DNA of 13,397 bases from Dialister sp. UBA6422 (GTDB lineage Bacteria; Bacillota; Negativicutes; Veillonellales; Dialisteraceae): contig DJPC01000114.1 in NCBI GenBank assembly GCA_002439665.1, positions 1-13,397 on the forward strand, in the 5' to 3' direction. Position numbers and translations under genes: made by a program. Under the pieces are notes generated by a model. It saw only the letters and a program-made list of their open reading frames with translations. It had not been told where the DNA came from and ran no database searches. Below are positions 7,480 to 13,397 of this stretch, one piece after another (positions within the stretch are counted from its first letter, which is position 1; the number at the start of each line of letters is the position of its first letter).

Positions 7480-7778
7480 AACCAGTACTTCCCCCCTTGG
7501 GCTTCCATTCGATAAAAAGGTAATTATTCTGCTAGATACGGTTAAAAAGACAAAGTAAGCAAAAACGTTCAGCTAGAGGTTATAAAAGGTGATGTAATCC
7601 TTTTTGATCTCCCTTTATCCCCTGCTATTTCGCATCATTTTCCGCCCTGCCACTGAACCGAACGTGTCACATCTTATGCAAGAGGTCACATTGCTTTGAT
7701 ATTGCTATGTTCCATGGCAAAATAATACCCCCTTGGCAAGCAACATGAAAAGATGTGTTGGCCTATTTTCGGATACCC
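7480..7778. other. Intergenic region between rlmB and yacP
   Basis: About 300 nt without a convincing gene. A possible minus-strand promoter for yacP has TTGCTT (7557-7562) and TATCTA (7533-7538) 18 nt apart. A weak hairpin (CAACA/TGTTG, 7741-7760) follows rlmB but has no T-run. AAAAGG/CCTTTT arms near 7585-7606 form another weak hairpin. Nothing else stands out. Confidence 0.4.
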
Positions 7779-8633
7779 TTAGCACCTTTGCTTCGCCGCT
7801 TCATAAATCAAAAGGGCTGCTGCTACAGAAACGTTGAGAGAAGAAACTTTGCCTTTCATAGGAATCCGCACACAAAAATCACACAATTTTCGAGTGAGAG
7901 GAGATACGCCTTTTCCTTCAGCACCCATTACAATCACCAAAGGGCCTTTCAGATTGGCTTCATAATAGAGACTTTCTCCATCCATATCTGCCCCAACGAC
8001 CCAAAATCCTTGGCCCTTTAAGGTCTCTAATGTTTGCCTTATGTTACCTGTCTGACACACGGGGAGGTAAGCAAAAGCACCCGCTGCTGTTTTCATAGCT
8101 GCCGCTGTGACAGGAGGACTCTTATGTTTCGGCAAAAGCACCGCCGCAGCTCCTGCACATTCTGCAGTGCGGACAATAGCTCCCAGATTTCTCACATCTT
8201 CCAGTCCATCCAAAAGAATGAGAATCGGGTCTTTGCCCTTCCAGTCTGCCAACACCTGATCTAAATCTGCATATTCATAAGGCTTTAAAAGAGCTGCCAC
8301 GCCTTGATGGACGACCCCTTTTGCCATATCAGCCAAACGGGCATCCTCTACTTCTTCCAAAGGAATCTTTTTGGTGGTTGCCAGTGACACAATAGAAGCA
8401 AGTCTTTCATCTTTCTTCCCTTGTTTGACAAAAATCTTTCTCACTCGATCAGCCTGCAGAAATTCCATCACACTATTTCTTCCACAAGTTAAAAAGGATT
8501 CATTCCGAATCCCTTCGACCCGGTCTTTTTTAGGAGAAAAGCGTTTCCGGCTATCTCCCTTACTATTGCTTCTGGAAGAAGAGACTCTCTCTTGCTTGCT
8601 ATCCTTTCTTTTGGGAAAATGATTAGTTTTCAC
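7779..8633 (-). CDS. rlmB: 23S rRNA 2'-O-methyltransferase, RlmB/TrmH family (SPOUT)
   Basis: RlmB methylates the 2'-OH of G2251 in the 23S rRNA P loop using S-adenosylmethionine. The 284-residue product has a Lys/Arg/Ser-rich N-terminal extension (1-45), the substrate-binding domain (about 46-120, starting G-R-N-S-V-M-E) and the SPOUT methyltransferase domain (about 135-284). All three motifs are present: N-L-G-A-I-V-R-T-A-E (149-158), M-G-A-E-G-K-G (236-242) and S-S-L-N-V-S-V-A (264-271). The GTG start (8631-8633) lies inside the end of mrnC, with AGGAGA 8 nt upstream, so coupled translation is likely. The basic extension is longer than in E. coli RlmB and may aid rRNA binding. The exact target base is inferred from the family; other TrmH-group enzymes look alike. 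Confidence 0.92.
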   Translation of the reverse strand: MKTNHFPKRKDSKQERVSSSRSNSKGDSRKRFSPKKDRVEGIRNESFLTCGRNSVMEFLQADRVRKIFVKQGKKDERLASIVSLATTKKIPLEEVEDARLADMAKGVVHQGVAALLKPYEYADLDQVLADWKGKDPILILLDGLEDVRNLGAIVRTAECAGAAAVLLPKHKSPPVTAAAMKTAAGAFAYLPVCQTGNIRQTLETLKGQGFWVVGADMDGESLYYEANLKGPLVIVMGAEGKGVSPLTRKLCDFCVRIPMKGKVSSLNVSVAAALLIYEAAKQRC

Positions 8634-9093
8634 GATTCATTTCTCCTGCCATATATTTTAGACTTTTATTCATCAAAAACTGCAGCCGTTCTTCCTGTCC
8701 AGACAATTTCAGATATCCCAATAGACCTTCAAAAGCAGTGGATTCTCGGTATTCTTCCACCGTAGCACTTTTAGGCACAGACGAATGTGTATTTCTAGCT
8801 CTTTTGCAAACCTTAAGTTCTCGATCATTCAATACTTCTCGGATTTCAAAGAGCATCCGACTTTGCCACCGAGCCGATACCATTTCAGAAGATAAACTAT
8901 TTAAAATCTGTACATTATAGATGCCTGTATCGATTAAGACTTTTCGGATGAAGTAAGACCAACACACATCTCCCATATACGCCAATGTGAGGGCATCCAT
9001 GGAAAAGACCTCCTGTTCATCTAAAGCCGGTGCAGCCTTTCCCACTTTTTTTGCCATCTGTTTTTTCAAAAACAGAACTCTTTTAAACTCCAC
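8623..9093 (-). CDS. mrnC: Mini-ribonuclease III (MrnC)
   Basis: MrnC is an RNase III catalytic domain without a dsRNA-binding domain that matures the ends of 23S rRNA in Firmicutes. The 156-residue product has the family signatures L-A-Y-M-G-D-V (catalytic D42), R-A-R-N-T-H-S-S-V-P-K and S-T-A-F-E-G-L-L-G-Y-L (catalytic E122). I chose the GTG at 9091-9093 because GGTGG precedes it by 7 nt and the start overlaps the cysS stop by 11 nt. An internal ATG at 9055-9057 is possible and would remove 12 residues. The cysS-mrnC-rlmB order is the same as in Bacillus. Confidence 0.92.
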   Translation of the reverse strand: MEFKRVLFLKKQMAKKVGKAAPALDEQEVFSMDALTLAYMGDVCWSYFIRKVLIDTGIYNVQILNSLSSEMVSARWQSRMLFEIREVLNDRELKVCKRARNTHSSVPKSATVEEYRESTAFEGLLGYLKLSGQEERLQFLMNKSLKYMAGEMNREN

Positions 9094-10528
9094 GTTTCTT
9101 CCACCTTGCTCCAGTTGGGGTATCTTCGATGACGATACCAATATCTCCCAGCTTATCACGAATTTCATCAGCTAGCTGGTACTGCTTTGCTTTTCTAGCA
9201 GACTGACGGACAGCCAAAATCACTTCCATCAAATCATTGTAATCCTTGTCATCATAGGCATCCTGTTTCTTCCATTCTTTTTCCAAAATGCCCAGAATAT
9301 CCAAAATGGTTTTGAATGTTTTTCCTGCTTTTTCCAAAGCAGATTTGTCAAAGCCAGTTCCGCTATGCACTTCGTTATAGTACACATTAATGGCTTTGGC
9401 AATTTCAAACATAGCACCGGTAGCAAGACCTGTATTGAAATCATCATCCATAGCTTCATGGAATACTTTCATCGCATCATCGCTAGCTGCTTCCAGTGCT
9501 TTAGAAGCATCGGTCACATCATTTCCTTCATTACCGGACAATTCTTTAACGCGACCAATGACATCCTTCAGTTTTTCCATGTTCTTTTCTGCTTCTTCCA
9601 AGCGATCATCAGAGAAATCCAAAGGACTTCTATAATGGGTAGAGAGCAGGAAGTAACGGAGAGCATCACCAGAATACTTTTCCAGTACATCTTTGACCAG
9701 GAAGAAGTTATTCAAGGACTTACTCATTTTTTCAGAATTAATGGTAATAAAACCATTATGGAGCCAGTAATCCACAAAATGGCATCCTGTGCAACCTTCA
9801 GACTGGGCGATTTCATTTTCATGATGTGGGAAAATCAGATCACTACCACCACCATGGAAGTCCAAGGTCTTGCCTAAGTAATGGATAGACATGGCAGAGC
9901 ATTCAATATGCCAGCCTGGGCGACCTTTTCCCCAAGGACTATCCCAGGAAGGTTCACCTGGCTTAGCAGCTTTCCACAAAGCAAAATCGCCTGGATTTTT
10001 CTTTTCATCATTGACTTCAATGCGAGCACCAGCCAACATATCTTCGATTTTTCTACCAGACAATTTGCCATAGTCTTTGAATGTGGAAATATCATAATAC
10101 ACATCACCCCCCAATACATAGGCATGACCCTTTTCAATCAAAGTCTTCACCATTTTGATGATATCTTTCATATGTTCAGAAACTCTAGGATATACATCAG
10201 CGCGGCGTACATGAAGGGCATCCATCACCTGGAAATAAGCATCAATATATCGATCAGAAATGGTCTTCCAATCAGTACCCTCTGCATTGGCTTTATTGAT
10301 GATCTTATCGTCTACATCCGTAAAATTCTGGACAAAAGTGACTTTGTAGCCAATATATTCCAGATACCGGCGAATGATGTCCCATGTCACAGCAGGACGA
10401 GCATTGCCAATATGGGGATGATTATATGGCGTAACGCCGCAAACATAAATCTTCGCTTCTCCTGGGGTTAATGGTTTAAAAACCTCTTTTTTCTTTGTCA
10501 GTGTATTATACACTTTAATATCTTCCAT
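9083..10528 (-). CDS. cysS: Cysteinyl-tRNA synthetase
   Basis: This class I synthetase charges tRNA-Cys with cysteine. The 481-residue product has the HIGH-type motif H-P-H-I-G-N (37-42), the KMSKS motif (267-271) and a complete zinc site: C30, C210, H235 and E239. The C-terminal helical domain ends in D-T-P-T-G-A-R-W-K. The ATG at 10526-10528 has a perfect AGGAGG 7 nt upstream; a longer in-frame start would add residues unlike the family. It is the first gene of the cysS-mrnC-rlmB operon. The roughly 390 nt upstream show no T-box antiterminator signature, so regulation by uncharged tRNA-Cys is not supported. Confidence 0.97.
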   Translation of the reverse strand: MEDIKVYNTLTKKKEVFKPLTPGEAKIYVCGVTPYNHPHIGNARPAVTWDIIRRYLEYIGYKVTFVQNFTDVDDKIINKANAEGTDWKTISDRYIDAYFQVMDALHVRRADVYPRVSEHMKDIIKMVKTLIEKGHAYVLGGDVYYDISTFKDYGKLSGRKIEDMLAGARIEVNDEKKNPGDFALWKAAKPGEPSWDSPWGKGRPGWHIECSAMSIHYLGKTLDFHGGGSDLIFPHHENEIAQSEGCTGCHFVDYWLHNGFITINSEKMSKSLNNFFLVKDVLEKYSGDALRYFLLSTHYRSPLDFSDDRLEEAEKNMEKLKDVIGRVKELSGNEGNDVTDASKALEAASDDAMKVFHEAMDDDFNTGLATGAMFEIAKAINVYYNEVHSGTGFDKSALEKAGKTFKTILDILGILEKEWKKQDAYDDKDYNDLMEVILAVRQSARKAKQYQLADEIRDKLGDIGIVIEDTPTGARWKKRGV

Positions 10529-10920
10529 CGAAATTCCTCCTAATGATATATTTGTATTGAAATCACTCATCATAAGCATCATACGCATGAAACAACATCA
10601 CTATAGATGCATCACACAATGAAAGACTAACTATGAGCAAATAGTAACTCATTCGGTAGATTTAGCAAGTTAAATCTATAAAACATAACAAAAGGCAATA
10701 CATTCAGTTTCCCATCCCATAAAATATAAGGCCAAATGACAAAACTAAAATAGAAATCTCAAATCCTATCATTCCTTATTAATAATATATCTCTTTTATA
10801 CCTTATGTGATTGTTCCTAGAGAAACTATCCATCAAAAATCAAGAGCCATATAAAATACGATGTAAAGTTCAGAAATCCATGTCCTTGATGCGAGGAACG
10901 CATTGACTTGCCTTTGCATG
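10529..10920. other. AT-rich region upstream of cysS
   Basis: About 390 nt without a supported gene. It contains a perfect 8-bp inverted repeat with a 6-nt loop (TAGATTTA/TAAATCTA, 10657-10678), about 130 nt before the cysS start and not followed by a T-run. Possible promoter hexamers for cysS are weak and ambiguous. There is no T-box motif. The region also carries a 22-codon hydrophobic reading frame (10704-10772, minus) whose Shine-Dalgarno abuts the ATG. Confidence 0.4.
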
Positions 10921-10951
10921 ACAAAAGCCACCGCCTCACAGAGACGGTGGC
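10921..10951 (-). terminator. Intrinsic terminator of the noncoding RNA locus
   Basis: On the minus strand, GCCACCG pairs with CGGTGGC (7 bp, G+C rich) across an 11-nt loop, followed by TTTTGT. It is the first good terminator downstream of the consensus promoter at 11378-11407 and defines a transcript of about 450 nt. Confidence 0.85.
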
Positions 10952-10980
10952 CCGTTATCCACTCTGTCGGCAAAAGCCGC

Positions 10981-11088
10981 TCAAAATGTTTTTATCGCAA
11001 ACATAACGGAAAAGGATACTGAACTTCCACTTCCCCTTTTCAGCTCACAAATGCATTTCCAAAAACTTTTTCCAAGCAGTCTCACCAT
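10981..11088 (-). CDS. Possible small ORF in the 3' part of the noncoding RNA transcript
   Basis: A 35-codon frame runs from the ATG at 11086-11088 to a TGA at 10981. It encodes a small basic product beginning M-V-R-L-L-G-K-S-F-W-K and containing two cysteines. A GAGAGAG lies about 5 nt upstream. No family is recognised and the length is within chance expectation, so this could equally be untranslated RNA. Confidence 0.15.
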   Translation of the reverse strand: MVRLLGKSFWKCICELKRGSGSSVSFSVMFAIKTF

Positions 11089-11160
11089 ACCTACTCTCTC
11101 TGAAGAATCCAGTTTTTGTACTTCTTTTGATCCTCGCCTTCTATGATATTTTTTAATATA

Positions 11161-11369
11161 AGCATTCTCAGCTGACCTGGCTTTTGACCCCACACTCGCC
11201 TGCTGGAGCTTTCGCTACCCGGTATCTTCCTCTCACTACTAACCCTCTCGGTTTTCCCGGCAGGACTTACTTCTAAACCGCACCATGCTCAGCAGAAATT
11301 TTTTCTGCGTTACGTGGATCGTTTTGGCTGCGACTGCCATCGACTTTCAGCCACAGACCTGACAATGCT
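11161..11369 (-). ncRNA. Structured noncoding RNA, about 209-nt closed domain (possibly raiA class)
   Basis: Complementary ends close the domain: AGCATT-(GT)-CAG at the 5' end pairs with CTG-(AG)-AATGCT at the 3' end. Internal helices are evident: GGCTG/CAGCC; a perfect 7-bp hairpin GCAGAAA-AAA-TTTCTGC (11292-11308); CCTGC/GCAGG; CGG-GAAAA-CCG; and AGC-GAAA-GCT with a GNRA-type tetraloop. The 5' end of the closing stem coincides with the start predicted from the consensus promoter. It does not match RNase P, tmRNA, SRP RNA, 6S RNA or the common riboswitches as I know them. Size and closed-end architecture recall the raiA-motif RNA of Firmicutes, but I could not verify this from memory. The transcript appears to run on to the terminator at 10921-10951. 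Confidence 0.6.
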
Positions 11370-11377
11370 TATTCATT

Positions 11378-11407
11378 ATTATAGATGCACAAGGGAAAAA
11401 TTGTCAA
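11378..11407 (-). promoter_or_regulatory. Consensus sigma-70 promoter of the noncoding RNA
   Basis: TTGACA (11402-11407) and TATAAT (11378-11383) are both exact consensus hexamers, 18 nt apart on the minus strand, with a run of T's just after the -35. It is the strongest promoter in the window and typical of stable RNA genes. The predicted start is about 11370-11371. Confidence 0.88.
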
Positions 11408-11472
11408 TATAGAAAATCAAAAACACAGATATAAATCCCCCCTGCCTGTTGCCATAACAAAAGGGAATAAAA

Positions 11473-11491
11473 GGAAATGATGATCATTTCC
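11473..11491 (-). terminator. Second of two tandem terminators after the TVP38 gene
   Basis: GGAAATGA-TGA-TCATTTCC is a perfect 8-bp inverted repeat. On the minus strand it is followed by TTTTATT. It lies 11 nt downstream of the first terminator and 66 nt before the ncRNA -35. Confidence 0.65.
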
Positions 11492-11501
11492 CTGACATAA
11501 T

Positions 11502-11538
11502 AAAAGGAAATTGAAAGATCAAGTTTCAATTCCCTTTT
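11502..11538 (-). terminator. First terminator after the TVP38 gene
   Basis: AAAAGG-A-AATTGAAA pairs with TTTCAATT-C-CCTTTT (14 pairs, one A-C mismatch) around a 7-nt loop. On the minus strand the stem runs into TTTTATT. It starts 13 nt after the TVP38-family stop codon. Confidence 0.85.
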
Positions 11539-11551
11539 AGCTACTCCTATT

Positions 11552-12241
11552 CTATTTTCTTTTTTTCATAAACCACCATAAAGCAGCATATATGATACAC
11601 ACACCGACCACGATGATGGTTAGACGCAAAGAATGTTCCTCAAAATTAACCATATCATGTCCCAGTATGACTTCCAGTGCCACAGAAGGAAATTTCCCGA
11701 TCAGACATCCCAAAGCATAGGACCTGAAATGCATACTAGACAAAGCACCTACAGCTGTAACAAGACCGTTTGGCATATATGGAATAGCTCTAGCAATAGC
11801 CATAGCTTGCCACGATTCATGGGCATCCAATTTGGTAAGAGTAGTACTTTTTTCTATAATATGTTGTGCCATCGTCCGAAACAATGTGCGCATAACATAA
11901 AAAGAGATAATAACGCCTACTGTCTCAGCCATCCAGGAAATAAAAGTCCCCCAGAACAAGCCAAAAATAAGTCCGTTGGCTGTAGAAATAAAAATAGAAG
12001 GCAGAAATCCCACAATATTAATGACCACATCAATAAAAAAGCTCATGAAGGCCGCATATATGCCAAACCCCTTCAGATATTCTATGGTCCCCTTCATATC
12101 TCCTGTTTGAGATAAATGCCAAATGGTGGGATAGAAAGTGGGATCCAGGAAATGAATCAAAGCAAATACTAGAATCAGAATGGTCAAAAGCCCCATACGG
12201 AATCTACGCTCTTCCCTTTCATCCCAATTTCTTCGTTTCAT
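11552..12241 (-). CDS. TVP38/TMEM64-family membrane protein (VTT domain, DedA superfamily)
   Basis: The 229-residue integral membrane protein has a charged cytoplasmic N-terminus (1-15), a first membrane segment (about 16-32), a VTT/SNARE-associated core (about 58-190) and a last membrane segment (about 207-225) before the tail K-K-R-K. The core carries family marks: F-L-P-S with A-N-G-L-I-F-G (79-94) leading to W-M-A-E-T-V-G, and R-A-I-P-Y-M-P-N-G-L (151-160). DedA/TVP38 proteins are linked to lipid transport or flipping and membrane homeostasis, but the substrate is not known here. The ATG has AGAGG 8 nt upstream. Flanking terminators on both sides imply monocistronic transcription. Confidence 0.88.
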   Translation of the reverse strand: MKRRNWDEREERRFRMGLLTILILVFALIHFLDPTFYPTIWHLSQTGDMKGTIEYLKGFGIYAAFMSFFIDVVINIVGFLPSIFISTANGLIFGLFWGTFISWMAETVGVIISFYVMRTLFRTMAQHIIEKSTTLTKLDAHESWQAMAIARAIPYMPNGLVTAVGALSSMHFRSYALGCLIGKFPSVALEVILGHDMVNFEEHSLRLTIIVVGVCIIYAALWWFMKKRK

Positions 12242-12402
12242 GTATAAAACCTCTAAGTTACCTTATTGTGAGTATGGAAATAATAACAGTAATAGATCAC
12301 AAAAAAATTATTGATGGTTGTCATAGATTATTCCTATAAAGGCAAAGACACGTAAAAAAAGTACTTCACACCATATAGTTTTCCCTACATAGATATGAAA
12401 AT
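12242..12402. other. Intergenic region upstream of the TVP38 gene
   Basis: About 160 AT-rich nt that should hold the promoter of the TVP38-family gene. Several AT-rich hexamers are possible -10 elements, but no pair with good spacing is convincing. No gene is seen. Confidence 0.35.
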
Positions 12403-12432
12403 CAAAAAACAGAAAATAGGCATCTATTTCCT
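12403..12432 (-). terminator. Intrinsic terminator after threonine synthase
   Basis: On the minus strand AGGAAATAG pairs with CTATTTTCT (9 bp, one G-U) around a 4-nt loop, followed by GTTTTTTG. It begins about 45 nt after the thrC stop codon. Confidence 0.8.
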
Positions 12433-12477
12433 AGCTCCGATCCCAAGCAAGGAAAGATAAACAACCATAAGCTCACT

Positions 12478-13397
12478 CTACTTCTTGATTTCATTCACAT
12501 AGTCCGCAATAGTCTCAGCCATCTGGCTGCGAGCCACCACTTGATTAAAACGTACTTCTCTTTTTTCCAATTCTGCCAGCTGCTTAGGAATAGCAATACC
12601 TGTCTTATCTTCAATAGAACGAAGCGTATCATAAGGACTTTCTTTTTCTGAAATTCCCAATGTTTTAGCCACTACACCAGGGAATTTATATGGATGAGCC
12701 GTAGAAATAATGACTGTATGGGTATGACGAGGAATAATGCCATTTTTTCGCATTCCATCATATACGCTATACGCCACCGCTGTATGAGGATCCATCAGAT
12801 AATCATACTTGGCATACACATCAGCCATAGCTTTTTCCATCATTTCCTGTGAAGCCCATCCACCATCCATATCTTTCTTAACCTTAGCCAATTCCTCTTT
12901 GGTGATGGAATAGATCCCTGTTTCTTTTAAATGTTGCATATCTTCAGCTACTGTTTTTCTAGAACCAGTCACATAATACAAGAATCGTTCAAAATTAGAA
13001 GAAATAAGAATATCCATGGAAGGAGACTCCGTCATATGGAACTTACGATTGATATCATAAGTTCCAGTTTCAAAGAAATCTGCCAGCACTTTATTTTCAT
13101 TAGAAGCACAAATAAGTTTACCGATCGGTGTCCCTACCTGCTTAGCTAACCAAGCAGCCAAAATATTTCCAAAATTACCTGTAGGTACCACTACATTGAA
13201 AGTTTCCCTTGGACCGATAGAACCACTACGTAAAAGTCGCAACCAAATCCATACATAGTACACCACTTGCGGAAGAAGACGACCTATATTGATAGAATTA
13301 GCACTAGAAAAAAGAACTCCTTTTTTAGAAGACTCCTCTCTAAGCGCACTACCAAATACCTGTTTCAGTGTTCCCTGAGCATCATCAAAGTTACCTT
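12478..13397 (-). CDS. thrC: Threonine synthase, partial (C-terminal about 305 residues)
   Basis: This PLP-dependent enzyme converts O-phospho-L-homoserine to L-threonine and phosphate. The frame is open to the right window edge, so the N-terminal third, including the PLP-binding lysine, is outside. Visible family signatures are G-N-F-D-D-A-Q-G, S-S-A-N-S-I-N-I-G-R-L-L-P-Q, V-V-P-T-G-N-F-G-N-I-L-A (the glycine-rich phosphate-binding loop), C-A-S-N-E-N, F-E-T-G-T-Y and D-P-H-T-A-V-A. These fit the longer (yeast/E. coli-type) threonine synthases of about 460-500 residues. The stop is TAG and a terminator follows. No neighbour in the window belongs to the same pathway. Confidence 0.95.
   Translation of the reverse strand, partial: GNFDDAQGTLKQVFGSALREESSKKGVLFSSANSINIGRLLPQVVYYVWIWLRLLRSGSIGPRETFNVVVPTGNFGNILAAWLAKQVGTPIGKLICASNENKVLADFFETGTYDINRKFHMTESPSMDILISSNFERFLYYVTGSRKTVAEDMQHLKETGIYSITKEELAKVKKDMDGGWASQEMMEKAMADVYAKYDYLMDPHTAVAYSVYDGMRKNGIIPRHTHTVIISTAHPYKFPGVVAKTLGISEKESPYDTLRSIEDKTGIAIPKQLAELEKREVRFNQVVARSQMAETIADYVNEIKK

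Noticed and set aside
10704..10772. 22-codon minus-strand frame encoding a hydrophobic, membrane-like peptide upstream of cysS
   Set aside because: The AGGA abuts the ATG with no spacing, and AT-rich noncoding DNA easily gives short hydrophobic frames. Not enough to call a gene.
10981..11193. 70-codon ORF extending back into the RNA domain
   Set aside because: It starts with a GTG inside the structured RNA without a Shine-Dalgarno sequence; only its last 35 codons have a possible ribosome-binding site.
11161..11200. TPP riboswitch, from a GCTGAGA-like string
   Set aside because: The rest of the TPP aptamer (the partner element with TGAACCTGA...GGATAATGCC) is missing and the downstream gene is unrelated to thiamine.
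10921..11370. RNase P RNA (rnpB)
   Set aside because: Length of about 400-450 nt and a G-A-C-A-G-A near the 3' end are suggestive, but the conserved GGAAAGTCC-type P4 strand and its partner are absent, and the 5' end pairs with 11161-11166 rather than with the 3' end of the transcript.
1..13397. CRISPR array, insertion sequence, integrase or prophage genes
   Set aside because: None seen. The heptad tracts are too short and gap-free to be CRISPR, and no transposase or recombinase signature appears in any frame.

Overview
The window looks like chromosomal DNA of a low-to-mid G+C Firmicute. Gene content and order best fit the Negativicutes (Veillonella/Dialister/Megasphaera type), which have an outer membrane. 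This is an inference: no rRNA or other taxonomic marker is present. Two conserved Firmicute blocks are visible on the minus strand: cysS-mrnC-rlmB-yacP (as in Bacillus) and secG-rnr-smpB. Only the amidase/GerMN pair lies on the plus strand.

Layout, left to right. (1) 1-380, minus: 5' part of a polysaccharide-deacetylase lipoprotein, cut by the window edge. (2) 785-2592, plus: an AMIN-domain N-acetylmuramoyl-L-alanine amidase and a GerMN lipoprotein, preceded by an extended -10 promoter. (3) 2594-2696: a degenerate heptad-repeat tract and a bidirectional terminator between convergent genes. (4) 2709-6183, minus: rnr, smpB and an unrecognised protein with three Tudor/SH3-like modules. (5) 6325-6708: secG with its own promoter and terminator. 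(6) 6784-6901: a second heptad-repeat element that folds back on itself. (7) 6925-7479: the yacP/Rae1-like NYN nuclease and its terminator. (8) 7779-10528, minus: cysS, mrnC and rlmB, joined by two identical 11-nt overlaps with GTG starts. (9) 10921-11407, minus: a probable noncoding RNA locus. It has a promoter with exact consensus hexamers, a 209-nt domain closed by complementary ends, and an intrinsic terminator about 450 nt downstream. (10) 11473-12241: a TVP38/TMEM64 (DedA-superfamily) membrane protein with two terminators in tandem. (11) 12403-13397: the C-terminal two thirds of threonine synthase and its terminator.

Functional theme. Most of the minus-strand genes serve RNA and ribosome metabolism: Cys-tRNA charging, 23S rRNA maturation (MrnC) and methylation (RlmB), ribosome-linked mRNA cleavage (YacP/Rae1), RNA decay (RNase R) and trans-translation (SmpB). 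The three-module protein sits 14 nt after smpB, so it may belong to the same process. The left end serves the cell envelope.

The items most worth following up are the noncoding RNA locus (size and closed-end architecture suggest the raiA class, unverified), the triple-Tudor protein, and the two intergenic heptad-repeat elements. No insertion sequence, CRISPR array, tRNA, rRNA or prophage gene was seen.
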